Of a stretch of DNA of 64,000 nucleotides, positions 1 to 8,709 are shown piece by piece; positions within the stretch are counted from its first letter, which is position 1; the number at the start of each line of letters is the position of its first letter. Position numbers and translations under genes: made by a program. Source of the DNA: Egibacteraceae bacterium (GTDB lineage: Bacteria; Actinomycetota; Nitriliruptoria; Euzebyales; Egibacteraceae); assembly GCA_030447925.1 (NCBI GenBank), contig JAUJNX010000003.1, positions 408,933 to 472,932 of the forward strand. The letters are read 5' to 3'. Under the pieces are notes generated by a model. The model saw nothing but the letters and a program-made list of their open reading frames with translations, did not search any database and was not told where the DNA came from.

Positions 1-296
1 ACCCGGCGCCGCTCGGGCGGCACGAAGGTGCCCGCCCCGGTGAGCGTGGCCCCGCCGAGCGTCACCGCGCCCTCGTCGGGGCGCTCCAGGCCCGCCAGCG
101 TCCGCAGCAGCGTCGTCTTGCCGCACCCGCTGGGGCCCAGCAGCGCCACGACGGCGCCCGTGGGGACGTCGAGGTCCACCCCGCGCAGGACGGGGACGCC
201 GCCCAGCGAGAGCCGCAGCCCGCGGGCGCGCAGGTCGGCGGGCACGGCGACGGGCGGCTGGGCCCGCACGCCCGGCTCCAGGAGAAGGTCAGGCAT
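1..296 (-). CDS. ABC transporter ATP-binding subunit (N-terminal part, runs off left edge)
   Basis: The minus strand opens with ATG at 296 and reads [10 protein letters not shown], followed by a typical ABC ATPase beta-strand region and an intact Walker [12 protein letters not shown]. Just before the window edge comes FVPPERRR, a signature of the ferric-iron/polyamine/sulfate importer branch of ABC ATPases. Such proteins hydrolyse ATP on the cytoplasmic face to drive a membrane permease. Only about 98 residues are present; Walker B, the signature motif and the substrate-defining partners lie outside, so the substrate is unknown. It follows the quinone oxidoreductase on the same strand after 47 bp. 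Confidence 0.85.
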   Translation of the reverse strand, partial: MPDLLLEPGVRAQPPVAVPADLRARGLRLSLGGVPVLRGVDLDVPTGAVVALLGPSGCGKTTLLRTLAGLERPDEGAVTLGGATLTGAGTFVPPERRR

Positions 297-343
297 CCCT
301 TAGAACGATAGAGGGCGGGGGACCCCCGCGCGAACCCGATCGG

Positions 344-1324
344 TCAGCTGACGCGCAGGACGATCTTGCCGACGTGGTCGCCGGACTCCAGGGTGCGGTG
401 GGCGGCGGCGGCGTCGGTGAGGTCCAGGACGCGGTCGATCACGGGGCGCAGCGAGCCGTCGGCGAAGCCGGGCAGGACGTCGGCGCGGACCCGCGCCGCC
501 AGCGCCGCCTTCTCCTCCACGCTGCGCGACCGCAGCGTCGACCCGGTGACGGTGAGGCGGCGGCGCAGGACGCGGCCGAGGTCCAGCTCGGCGGCCGCCC
601 CGCCCTGCAGGCCGATCACGACCAGGCGCCCCTCGACCGCCAGGGCGTCGAGGTTGCGGGCGAGGTAGGGCCCGCCGACGACGTCGAGGATCACGTCCAC
701 CCCGCGGCCGCCGGTGGCGTCGCGGGCGGCCGCGGTGAAGTCCTCGGCGGTGTAGTCGATGCCGGCGGCGGCGCCGAGTGCGATCGCGGCGTCCAGCTTC
801 GCGCGGCTCGAGGCCGTCGCCAGCACCCGCGCGCCCGCCCGGACGGCGACCTGCACCGCCGCGGTGCCGATGCCGCTGGCGGCGCCGTGGACCAGCAGCG
901 TCTCGCCGCGGGCGAGCCGCCCGCGCAGGACCACGTTGTCGTGCACGGTGGTGAAGACCTCGGGGATCGCGGCCGCGTCGACCAGGTCGATGCCGGCGGG
1001 CACCGGCAGCAGGGTCGCGGCGGGCACGACGGCCAGCTCGGCGTAGCCCCCGCCTGCGACCACGGCCATCACCCGGTCCCCGGGCGCCCAGCCCTCCGCG
1101 CCGTCGCCGAGCGCGGCGACGGTCCCGCTGCACTCCAGCCCCAGGACGTCGGGGGCGCCCGGCGGGGGCGGGTAGGCCCCCTGGCGCTGGAGCACGTCGG
1201 CGCGGTTGACCGCGGTCGCGGCCACGCGCACGAGCACCTCGCCGGGGCCGGGGACCGGGTCGGGCCGCTCGACGACCTCCAGGACCTCCGGCCCCCCGGG
1301 CCGGGAGGCGACCACTGCCCGCAC
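344..1324 (-). CDS. NAD(P)H:quinone oxidoreductase, zinc-less MDR family
   Basis: A 326-aa protein of the medium-chain dehydrogenase/reductase superfamily, QOR/PIG3 branch. The N-terminal GroES-like barrel contains VRVAATAVNRADVLQRQG, typical of quinone reductases that lack the zinc ligands. The Rossmann half carries HGAASGIGTAAVQVA, which binds NADPH. The family reduces quinones with NADPH in the cytoplasm. I chose GTG at 1324 (reading VRAVVASRPGGPEV) over the ATG at 1366, because family members begin with this strand and the 14 extra residues look like spacer. It reads toward the ABC ATPase gene and may share its transcript. Confidence 0.85.
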   Translation of the reverse strand: MRAVVASRPGGPEVLEVVERPDPVPGPGEVLVRVAATAVNRADVLQRQGAYPPPPGAPDVLGLECSGTVAALGDGAEGWAPGDRVMAVVAGGGYAELAVVPAATLLPVPAGIDLVDAAAIPEVFTTVHDNVVLRGRLARGETLLVHGAASGIGTAAVQVAVRAGARVLATASSRAKLDAAIALGAAAGIDYTAEDFTAAARDATGGRGVDVILDVVGGPYLARNLDALAVEGRLVVIGLQGGAAAELDLGRVLRRRLTVTGSTLRSRSVEEKAALAARVRADVLPGFADGSLRPVIDRVLDLTDAAAAHRTLESGDHVGKIVLRVS

Positions 1325-1416
1325 GTCGTCCCCCTCCGTCGCGGCTGCCGCCCGCCATGCTGCCACCGGCGCCGGGCGGGCCCCGTCGGCCCCCCGGCGG
1401 GGGCCACCCGGGCGGG

Positions 1417-1422
1417 TAGGCT
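1417..1422 (+). promoter_or_regulatory. -10 box (TAGGCT) of a probably leaderless promoter
   Basis: TAGGCT ends 6 nt before the GTG start at 1429, which would place the transcription start at or next to the start codon. The same TAGNNT spacing precedes several other genes here. No Shine-Dalgarno sequence precedes the GTG. Confidence 0.45.
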
Positions 1423-1428
1423 CCCAGG

Positions 1429-1941
1429 GTGCGCCGACTGCTGATCGTCGTGTCCCTGCTCGGGCTGCTGGCTGCCTGCTCGGCGGGGACGCCCGCGCCC
1501 GAGGTCGTGGCGGCGCCCGACCCGACGGCCGGCGCGGCGGCGGAGGCGCTGGACTTCACCGCCCCGACCATCGACGGTGGCCAGCTGGAGGGGTCCTCGC
1601 TGGCGGGCGGGGACGTCGCCCTGTGGTTCTGGGCGCCGTGGTGAGCGATCTGCAACCGGGAGGCTCCCGGGGTCGCGCAGTTGGCGCGGCAGTACCAGGA
1701 CGAGGTGCGCATCGTCGGCGTCGGCGGTGACGACACCGAGGAGGCCATGCGCGCGTTCGTCGACCGCCACGGGGTGGGGACGATCACGCAGGTGGTCGAC
1801 GACGGCTCCGTGCGCGAGCGCTTCGGCGTGGTCGGCCAGCCCGTCTGGGTCTTCCTCGACGCCGAGACCGGCCGCACCGAGACCGTGTTCGCCCTGGACG
1901 AGCGCGCGGTCGCCGAGCGGCTGGACGCGCTGCGCGGCTGA
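1429..1941 (+). CDS. Thioredoxin-fold lipoprotein (DsbF/MPT53-like) with in-frame TGA at the CXXC: candidate selenoprotein
   Basis: The frame runs from GTG 1429 to TGA 1941 (170 aa if the internal stop is read). Residues 1-17 form a signal with a lipobox (LGLLAAC). The fold is that of the extracytoplasmic thiol-disulfide oxidoreductases TlpA/ResA and mycobacterial MPT53/DsbF. The active site reads WFWAPW-TGA-AIC-NREAP, so the TGA at 1642-1644 (codon 72) sits exactly at the first cysteine of CXXC. The second cysteine (C75) and the cis-proline loop (VGQPVW) are intact, and the frame stays open and conserved for 98 more codons. A hairpin resembling a bacterial SECIS follows directly. Seen: the in-frame TGA and conserved flanks. 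Inferred: selenocysteine insertion giving UXXC. Alternatives are a TGC-to-TGA nonsense mutation or a base-call error. No sel genes lie in this window. Confidence 0.7.
1645..1676 (+). other. Candidate bacterial SECIS hairpin directly after the TGA
   Basis: Lower stem GCGA (1645-1648) pairs with TCGC (1673-1676). Upper stem CCGGGA (1656-1661) pairs with TCCCGG (1665-1670), closing a GGC loop. The loop starts 18 nt after the TGA and has G in its first two positions, both as expected for SelB-binding bSECIS elements. It lies inside the coding sequence, as bacterial SECIS elements do. GC-rich DNA forms hairpins easily, so this supports the selenocysteine reading without proving it. Confidence 0.45.
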
Positions 1942-1958
1942 GACCGGCGCGCGGGCGG

Positions 1959-2670
1959 CTACGCGCGCGCCGCGACCGCGGCGAGGCGGGCGGGGACCCG
2001 GTCGCTGATCGGCGGGCCGTGGGCGACGCCGACGGTGGCGACGTCCAGGCCGGCCAGCCGCGCCAGGGTCGCGCGCCGGGCGTCGAGGTCCGCGCAGAGG
2101 TGGCGCGGCCCCGCCGACGGGCGCCCGATGTTCCACAGCGCGTCGCCGGCGAGCAGGACCCCGCGGTCGGCGAGCAGGAAGGCCACGTGGCCCGCGGTGT
2201 GCCCGGGGGTCGCGACGACCTCCAGGCCCCCGGCCGTGTCGCGGCGGCTGCCCCCGGCCAGTGACCGCACGCCCGGCACCCCCCGCGGCACCCGTGCCCC
2301 CCCCACCACGCAACCGGTTGACCGCGGGGCTGGCGGGCGGCGGCGGTCGGCGGCCCGTGGCGACGGCCGCGCGGTCGGCCTCGCCGGCCCAGACCTCCGG
2401 CGCGGCGCTGGACGCGGCCAGGGCGGCGGCGCTGCCGGCGTGGTCGGCGTGCCAGTGGGTGAGCAGCACCGTCCCGATCGACCGCGGGTCGAAGCCGAGC
2501 AGGCGGATGCTGCGCACCAGCCGCGGCGCCGCGGCCGGGGTCCCGGTGTCGACCAGGGTCAGACCGTCGGCCGCGTCGCGCCCGTTGTCGGCGAGCACGA
2601 AGACGTTGACGAAGGTCTGGACCTCCACGCGCCAGACGCCGTCGGCGAGCACCTCGGTGCGGTTGTCCAC
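1959..2670 (-). CDS. Metallo-beta-lactamase-fold hydrolase (frameshifted at a run of eight C)
   Basis: The N-terminal part (from ATG 2670) holds the metal-binding motif LLTHWHADHAG. The C-terminal part, in another frame, holds TPGHTAGHV, LLAGDALWN and GVAHG, which complete the dinuclear-metal site of an MBL-fold (glyoxalase II-like) hydrolase. The two frames meet at a run of eight C at 2297-2304 (plus strand), so one homopolymer error restores a protein of about 236 aa. Substrate unknown. The start lies 6 bp after the stop of the cobalamin-binding regulator, so the two are probably co-transcribed. Confidence 0.75.
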
Positions 2671-2676
2671 CCGCCC

Positions 2677-3534
2677 TCAGACGTCGGCGACGCTGTAGAG
2701 CCGCGCCGCGAGATCGGCCAGCTCCACGACGTGCACGGCGCCGGTCGCCTCGCCCAGCTCATCGGTTGCGCCCTGCCCGCCGATGACCACGACGGTGTCG
2801 GGGTGGTCGGCGCGCACCTCCTGCACCAGACTGCGGAGCAGGTCGACGTCGACGTCGATGACGGTCAGCGACACCGCGACGACGTCGACCGGCACGACCT
2901 CCAGGAACGACCGCAGGTCCTCGATCCCGACCCCCGAGCCCAGGTGGTGCACGTCGTAGCCGCCCGCGCGCAGGAAGTCGGCCACCATCGCCGACCCCAG
3001 GCCGTGCTCGTCGCCGGGGAGGGTGAGCGTCACGGCCACCCCGCGGCGCGGGCCGCGGCGGCGGAAGTTGTCGCCCAGCCGGGCCATGATCCCGGCGGTG
3101 ATGGCGGTGGCACGGTGCTCGTGGGCGATGCCGATGCGCCCGGCGGCCCACTCGGCGCCCACGCGGTGCAGCGCGGGAGCCAGCAGGTTGATGTAGACCT
3201 CGCCCACGGGCGCGCCGTCGGCGACGACCTTGCGCACCAGCCCGCCCGCCTCGACCCCGGAGCCCTGGAGCAGCAGCTCGGTCAGCCGGTCCACGTGCGT
3301 CGGCCAGTCCGTGCGGCCGGGGGCGAGCGACGGCAGCGCGACGTCGACCTCGCGGTCGGCCAGGAAGCGGTCGAGGTCGCCGGCGCGTACCCGCAGGCGC
3401 CCTCCCGCCTTGAACGCGGGGAGCTCGCCCCTGCGCACCCAGCGGTAGGCGGTCATGTAGTGCACGCGGAGCCGGTCCGCTGCCTCCTGCAGGGTCAGCA
3501 GCTCGGCGTCGCCGTCCGATGCGTACTCCGCCAC
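2677..3534 (-). CDS. Cobalamin-binding HTH regulator, CarH-like photoreceptor family
   Basis: A 285-aa protein. Residues 12-60 form an excisionase/MerR-type winged helix (LTLQEAADRLRVHYMTAYRW ... GRLRVRAGDLDRFL). Residues 75-160 form the helical cap of B12-binding proteins and contain W129-x9-E139-H140, the Wx9EH signature of CarH-type light sensors. Residues 165-280 form a Rossmann B12-binding domain with D175-E-H177-x2-G, where H177 would be the lower cobalt ligand. In CarH, adenosylcobalamin holds a DNA-bound tetramer that falls apart in light. Here the residue after the Trp is Ala, whereas CarH has the His that caps cobalt after photolysis, so the light-state chemistry may differ. GTG start at 3534. 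It probably autoregulates and controls the MBL-fold gene 6 bp downstream. Confidence 0.75.
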   Translation of the reverse strand: MAEYASDGDAELLTLQEAADRLRVHYMTAYRWVRRGELPAFKAGGRLRVRAGDLDRFLADREVDVALPSLAPGRTDWPTHVDRLTELLLQGSGVEAGGLVRKVVADGAPVGEVYINLLAPALHRVGAEWAAGRIGIAHEHRATAITAGIMARLGDNFRRRGPRRGVAVTLTLPGDEHGLGSAMVADFLRAGGYDVHHLGSGVGIEDLRSFLEVVPVDVVAVSLTVIDVDVDLLRSLVQEVRADHPDTVVVIGGQGATDELGEATGAVHVVELADLAARLYSVADV

Positions 3535-3799
3535 GCTGCTCGCCCCCTTCCCTCTCCTGAGTTGTGCGCTAAGAGTTGCTGAACCTGAGGCCGCATGTCA
3601 CCCTGGTGGGGCAAGCAACGACCGGGGGCCGTGAGGCGCTCTGTCGTCGGGACCGCAGGCGGCGCGAACGAACGACCCCTCCGCCGCGTCGTCTGCGGTC
3701 TCTCATTGTGCCGGTTGCTCATGTGCCGGTCACCAGCGCGTTCAGTCTGCACCCCTACGGTGCCCGCCGCATCTCCCTTGGATGCGCTCCGCCAGCAGA
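3535..3799 (-). promoter_or_regulatory. Intergenic region upstream of the CarH-like gene, with direct repeats
   Basis: This 265-bp region lies between the HD-protein stop and the regulator start, both minus strand. It is visibly less G+C-rich than its surroundings. TGTGCCGGT occurs twice as direct repeats (3707-3715 and 3722-3730), 15 bp apart, a possible operator for the regulator. I could not fix a promoter with confidence. Confidence 0.35.
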
Positions 3800-4663
3800 T
3801 CACGCAGGGTGGTCGGCGATATCCCGACCGTACTGCTGCACGAGCGCCCGGGCCTCGTCGGGATCCCGCACCCGGCGCGCCGCCAGCCACCCCAGCACCC
3901 GCCCCACCGCCGGACCGGGTGCCAGGCCCAGCAGGGCCATGACCTCGTCGCCGTCCAGCACCGGCCCCGGGCGGCGCTGCTGCGCCGCGGCCCGCGCCCG
4001 CACAGCCGCCAGGCGCACCTCGCCGGCGACCAGCAGGGCGGTGTGGGGGCGCCCGCGGGGGTCGCGCGACCCGAGGGTGTCGCACCAGGACAGCACACGC
4101 AGGTCCTCGCCCCAGCCGTCATCGCGGGCGAAGCGCCGGGCGACGGCCCGGTCGGTGACGCGGGCGACGTCGGTGTTCAGCCAGAACAGGTGCTCGCGGA
4201 TCAGCCAGGCCAGCCGGTCGGGGTCCAGCGCCTCGCCCGCGCGCGCCGCCGCCGCCGCCAGGCCCAGCCGGTCCACGACCGCCACGGCGATCTCCGCGCC
4301 GCGGCGGTCGTGGCCGTGGTAGGTCCAGGCGCCGTCGGGCCCCGCGATCGTGACCGGCTTGCCGACGTCGTGCAGCAGGACCGCCAGCGCCTGGGTCAGC
4401 GTGCGCGACGGCAGGCGCAGCCGGCCCAGCCCCGCGGCCTCCAGCTGGGGTCCCGCCCAGCGGCGCACCTCGGCCGGCAGGTCCGACAGGCAGCGCAGCG
4501 CGAGCGCGGTGTGGCGCCAGACGTCGCCCTCGCTGTGGTGGTTGGCCGGCTGGGGGCAGCCCGCCAGCGCGCGGAGCTCGGGGACCTGGCGACCCCAGCG
4601 CTCCAGGACCCGTGCGGGCCGGTCGCGCAGGTCGGCGACGAGGGCGTCGGGGTCGACCGCCAT
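3800..4663 (-). CDS. HD-domain phosphohydrolase-like protein
   Basis: A 287-aa protein with HD-superfamily metal ligands: HHSEGDVWRHT near residue 45, LLHDVGKP for the HD pair, and YHGHDRRGAEIA. This spacing resembles the C-terminal HD domain of bacterial tRNA nucleotidyltransferases, but no nucleotidyltransferase domain is present, so it stands alone. The C-terminal helical region (GDEVMALLGLAPGPAVG) also matches the RNA-binding tail of that family. It starts on the stop codon of the D,D-carboxypeptidase (TGATG overlap), so the two are translationally coupled. Substrate unknown. Confidence 0.7.
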   Translation of the reverse strand: MAVDPDALVADLRDRPARVLERWGRQVPELRALAGCPQPANHHSEGDVWRHTALALRCLSDLPAEVRRWAGPQLEAAGLGRLRLPSRTLTQALAVLLHDVGKPVTIAGPDGAWTYHGHDRRGAEIAVAVVDRLGLAAAAARAGEALDPDRLAWLIREHLFWLNTDVARVTDRAVARRFARDDGWGEDLRVLSWCDTLGSRDPRGRPHTALLVAGEVRLAAVRARAAAQQRRPGPVLDGDEVMALLGLAPGPAVGRVLGWLAARRVRDPDEARALVQQYGRDIADHPA

Positions 4664-6232
4664 CAGCCGGTCGGCGGGCAGGACAGCTCGTAGGGGAGCT
4701 GCCCGGGCTCGGGCGGGAGGGCCGGCGGCAGGCGCGCGCAGCCGTAGCGGTGCTCCGCGACGGCCAGGACGACCTCGTCGGTGATCCGCCGGACGCCCTC
4801 GATGCGCTCGGGCGGCAGGTCGTTGGCGATCACGGTCACGAAGGTGCGCCGGCCGTCGGGGCCGACCACCGCTCCCGACAGGGAGCGCACGTCGGACAGC
4901 GTGCCGGTCTTGCCCCGCAGGCGGCCCTCGGCGGCGGTGCCCACCAGCCGGCGCCGCAACGTCCCCGACTGCCCGCTCACGGCCATCAGCGCCTCCCACT
5001 CCGCGGCGGCGTCCGAACGCGTCACCCCCCGGTCCAGCGCGGCGAGGAAGGCCGCGGGCACACGGTCGTCGCGTGACAGCCCCGAGCCGTCGGCCGCCAC
5101 CACCCCGGTCCAGTCCAGGTCCAGGACCGCCAGCGCCTCCTGCGCCCCCGCGGCCGACCCCGCCCAGGTGGGGTCGCCGGTGGCCGCGCCGATCGCGCGG
5201 AAGACCATGTCGGCGACCTGGTTGTCGCTGGCCTGCACCACGAACGCGAGCAAGTCGCGCAGCGGCGGGCTGGTGACGGTACCCAGCCCGCGTCCCGGCG
5301 GGGTCCCGCGCGCGCTGGCCGCGCCGCCGTCCACGAGCACGCCGCGCTCGGCGAGCAGGACGCGCAGCTGGTTGGCGGCCGTGGCCGGCGGGTCGACGGC
5401 GGGCAGGGCCACGACGCGGCCGTCGCGGTTGGCCAGCTCGCGACCGGCGTCGACGGTGAGCGCGGTGGAGCGGACCCCGTCGAAGCTGGTCAGGTACGCC
5501 TCGGTCCAGCCCGTGGGCAGCGGCTCGTCCGCCCACGCGCCGGCGTCGCCCAGGACCCGGCCGGTGACGCGGCGCACGCCCGCCGCCACGATCTGGTCGG
5601 CGAGCGCGTCCAGCCGGGTCTCGGGCCGGTCGGGCTCGACCTGGTCGGCGAACAGGGGCGTGGCCAGGACGGGGTCCCCGCCCCCGCGCAGGACGAGGTC
5701 GCCCGTGAGGGTCCCGTCCGGGCCGAGCTCCCCGGCGGCCTCCGCCGTGGTGGCGAAGCGGTGGTCGGGACCCAGCGCGGCCAGGGCCCCTGCGGCCGCC
5801 ACCAGCTTCATGGTCGAGGCGGGCAGCAGCGGCTCGTCGGCGCGCGCGGCGAACACCGTCGCGCCGCGGTCGTCCAGGACCGCCACGGCCACGCCCGCCG
5901 CGTCGGGTTCGGCCAGGAGACCGGCGAGGCGGGCCGCGAGGGGTGCGTCGGCCGGGTCGGGCGCCGGTGCCGGGGAGGGCGACGGGGAGGGCGCGGGGGT
6001 CGCGGGCGCCGGGGTCGCGGGGGTCGCCGGGGGCCTGGCGGCGGGGGCCGCGGGGCCGCCGCGCCGCGACCGGCGGCGCCGCCGCGGGCGCACCGGGGGC
6101 GGCCTGCTCGCCGGTCAGCCCGCTCGCGACCCCCACCAGCCCGATGCCCAGGGCCACCACCAGGGCGACGAACAGCCCGGCGGGGGTGCGCGCGCCGCCT
6201 CCCCGCTGCGCGCCGCCGGGGCGCCGCTGCAC
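4663..6232 (-). CDS. dacB: D-alanyl-D-alanine carboxypeptidase/endopeptidase, PBP4 family S13 (one frameshift)
   Basis: The three penicillin-binding motifs are present in order: STMK (catalytic Ser/Lys), SDN (in QASDNQVADM) and KTG (in LRGKTGTLSD). This defines a peptidase family S13 enzyme that trims peptidoglycan stem peptides outside the membrane. The N-terminal transmembrane segment (LFVALVVALGIGLVGVASGL) and Ala/Pro-rich linker are read from ATG 6232. The catalytic domain is in a neighbouring frame that opens near 6090, so an indel lies in the very G/C-rich linker between roughly 6050 and 6100. A Pro/Ala/Ser-rich spacer then leads into the enzyme. The HD protein follows with a 1-bp overlap. 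Confidence 0.85.
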
Positions 6233-6293
6233 GCGGGCCGCCGGCAGCCAGCCGTCCGGGCCGCGGTCCCGGGCATCCCCGGGGGGCCCGCGC

Positions 6294-7633
6294 TCACGGC
6301 ACCGGGGTGAAGGTGGCGACGGTCTCGATCTGGGCCGTCTGGGCGAACTGGTCGACCGGGACCGCCGCGGTCAGGGCGTACCCGGCGGCGGTCAGCGCCG
6401 CCGCGTCGCGCGCGAGCGCCGCGGGGTCGCAGGCCACGTAGACGACGACCCGCGGGCCCAGGGCGGTGATCGCCCGGCACAGGTCCGGCCCGGCGCCGCG
6501 CCGGGGCGGGTCCAGGACGACGACGTCGACGGCCGCGCCCTCGGCGACCAGCGCGCGGACCCGGCGCAGCGCGTCCGCCGCGGTGACGGTGACCTCCAGG
6601 TCGACCAGGTTGCGCCGCGCGTCGGCCGCCGCCCCCTGGTCGGCCTCGACCGCCTCGACGGTCGCGCCGTCCTCGGCCAGGGCCGCGGCGAACAGGCCCA
6701 CCCCGGCGTGCAGGTCCAGGGCGGTGTCCCCGGGCCGCACGGCCGCGGCGCGCCGCGCGAGGTCGACCAGGACCTCCGCCCCCGCGGTGTTGGACTGGAA
6801 GAAGCTGCCGGGCGACACGGCGAACGTGCGGCCCGCGACGACCTCGTGCACGGTCGGGTCCCCGCGCAGCGCGATGGCCCGGCCCGGCCGCGGTGCGCGG
6901 TCGGGTCGCCCGCCGCGCCGGCGACGCGGGCCCCGCTCCGCGGGCGGGCCCTCCGGGGGCGCCGCGGGGACCAGCGCCAGCGGGACGTCCCCGGCCGGGA
7001 TCTCGGGGATCCCACCCGGTCCCGGGGAGACGACCAGCGCGCGGTCGCCGGTGGTCAGCGACCGGCGGACCACCACCTCCGCCGCGCCGCGCCCGCGTCG
7101 CCCGCCTCCTCGCGCAGGGCCTGGGCGGGCGGCGCGAGGAGGCGGCAGTCGTCGACCAGGTGCAGGTCGCGGCTGCCGGCGCGCCGCAGGCCCAGCCGGC
7201 CCTCCGCGTCGACCCCGAACCGCGCGGTGTTGCGGTAGCGCAGGTCCGCGACGCGCACGGTCTCGGCCACCGGGGGATCGGCGATCTTGCCGATGCGCTG
7301 GAGCTGCTCCACGACGATCCGGCGCTTGAGCGCCGCCTGGGCGGCGGGGGCGATGTGCTGGAGCTGGCAGCCGCCGCAGCGGTCGGGCCCGAAGTGCGGG
7401 CACGGCGGGACGGCGCGGTCCGGCGACGCCTCGACCACCTCGACCAGCGCGCCGCGCGTCCAGCGGCCGTGGTCCTCCACCACGCGCACGACGACGCGCT
7501 CGCCGGGGACGGCGTAGGGGACGAAGCAGGCGCGGCCGTCGGGCAGCCGGCCCACGGCCTCGCCCCCGTGCGTGACGCCGTCGAGGGTGAGCGCGACGGG
7601 TGCGGCGAGCGGCGGGGCGGGGTCGGCGGACAC
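6294..7633 (-). CDS. 23S rRNA/tRNA (uracil-C5)-methyltransferase, TrmA/RlmC/RlmD family (one frameshift)
   Basis: The N-terminal TRAM domain (THGGEAVGRLPDGRACFVPY) is followed by an iron-sulfur cysteine cluster, CPHFGPDRCGGCQLQH. The C-terminal SAM-dependent domain has SPGSFFQSNTAG, LDLHAGVGLF, VLDPPRRG and the catalytic-cysteine motif YVACDPA. The family methylates C5 of uridine in 23S rRNA or tRNA. The two halves lie in different frames that meet near 7070-7085, inside a G/C-rich stretch, so one indel restores an enzyme of normal length. GTG 7633 (VSADPAPPLA) was chosen because the residues before it look non-native. Confidence 0.85.
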
Positions 7634-7783
7634 GATCCGCGATGGTACCCGCCTGCGCGGCCGCCCCTCCCTCGGGCAGGATGCGCCGGGGCGGCGGCGA
7701 CGGAGGTCGGGGATGGGCACGGCGGCGGTGGCGGTCCGGGGCCCGCGGGGGCGCCGCGGTGGTGGCCGCGGGGACCGGCGGCC

Positions 7784-8623
7784 GTGGCCCTGGGGCCCGC
7801 GGCGGCGCCGGGCCTGGCGCTGGCGTCGATGGCGTTCGTCCAGGTCGGGGCGGCGGTGTCCCAGGGGCTGTTCGCGCGCATCGGGCCCGCGGGCACGGCG
7901 TGGCTGCGGCTGTCGTGGGCCGCTGTGGTCCTGCTGGCGATCGCGCGACCGTCGCTGCGCGGGCGCACCCGCGGCGACCTCGGCGCCGCCCTCGCCCTGG
8001 GGGTCGCGTCGGCCGGGCTGACCCTGTGCTTCTTTGAGGCCATCGCCCGGATCCCGCTCGGCATCGCCACCACCATCGAGTTCCTGGGCCCGCTCGGCGT
8101 CGCGCTGGCCGGGTCCCGCCGCGTGCGCGACGTCGTGTGGGTCGTCCTCGCCGGGGCCGGGATCGCCCTGCTCACCGAGGGCGCGGGCGCCGCCCTGGAC
8201 CCGGTGGGCGTGCTGTACGCCGCCGTCGCGGCCTGCTGCTGGGCCGCCTACATCCTGCTGACCCAGCGCGTCGGGCGGGCCTTCCCGGGCCTCGGCGGCC
8301 TGGCGGTCTCCCTGACCGTCGCCGCCGTGGTGGCGGCGCCCGCCGGCCTGGCGCAGGCGGCCGGCGCCCTGGACCCGGGTGTCGTGGCCGCCGGCGCCGG
8401 CCTCGCGCTGCTCCTGCCGGTCATCCCCTACGCGCTGGAGCTGGCCGCGCTGCGCACGCTGTCCACGCGCGTGTTCGGCGTCCTGATGAGCCTGGAGCCG
8501 GCGATCGGGGTGGCCGTCGGCCTGGTCCTGCTCGGCCAGGCGCTGGGCGCGGCCCAGGTCGCCGCGGTCGGGCTGGTGGTCCTGGCCAGCGCGGGCGCGA
8601 CGCTGGCGGACCGCGGGTCCTGA
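7784..8623 (+). CDS. EamA/DMT-family transporter (RhtA-like)
   Basis: About 279 aa with some ten hydrophobic segments in two EamA repeats. Conserved family stretches include GTAWLRLSWAA, ATTIEFLGPLGVAL, WAAYILLTQRVG and LPVIPYALELAALR, closest to the threonine/homoserine exporter RhtA branch. It would export amino acids or related metabolites across the inner membrane. The GTG at 7784 is the first plausible start in this frame. An ATG at 7713 in another frame may be the true start if an indel lies in the intervening G/C-rich stretch. Confidence 0.8.
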   Translation: MALGPAAAPGLALASMAFVQVGAAVSQGLFARIGPAGTAWLRLSWAAVVLLAIARPSLRGRTRGDLGAALALGVASAGLTLCFFEAIARIPLGIATTIEFLGPLGVALAGSRRVRDVVWVVLAGAGIALLTEGAGAALDPVGVLYAAVAACCWAAYILLTQRVGRAFPGLGGLAVSLTVAAVVAAPAGLAQAAGALDPGVVAAGAGLALLLPVIPYALELAALRTLSTRVFGVLMSLEPAIGVAVGLVLLGQALGAAQVAAVGLVVLASAGATLADRGS

Positions 8624-8709
8624 TCCTCGCGCACGACCGGGTCATCCGGCCGCCACCGGGGGGCCGGCCGCCGTTAGGGTACGGAGCAGCGCGACGGCAG
8701 GAGGACGCG

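Noticed and set aside
1642..1941. Simple pseudogene reading of the thioredoxin-like gene, with a separate short gene starting at 1681
   Set aside because: The TGA lies exactly at the catalytic Cys position and the downstream frame is the same and fully conserved. A start at 1681 would lack the active site. Kept as a candidate selenoprotein with the alternative stated.
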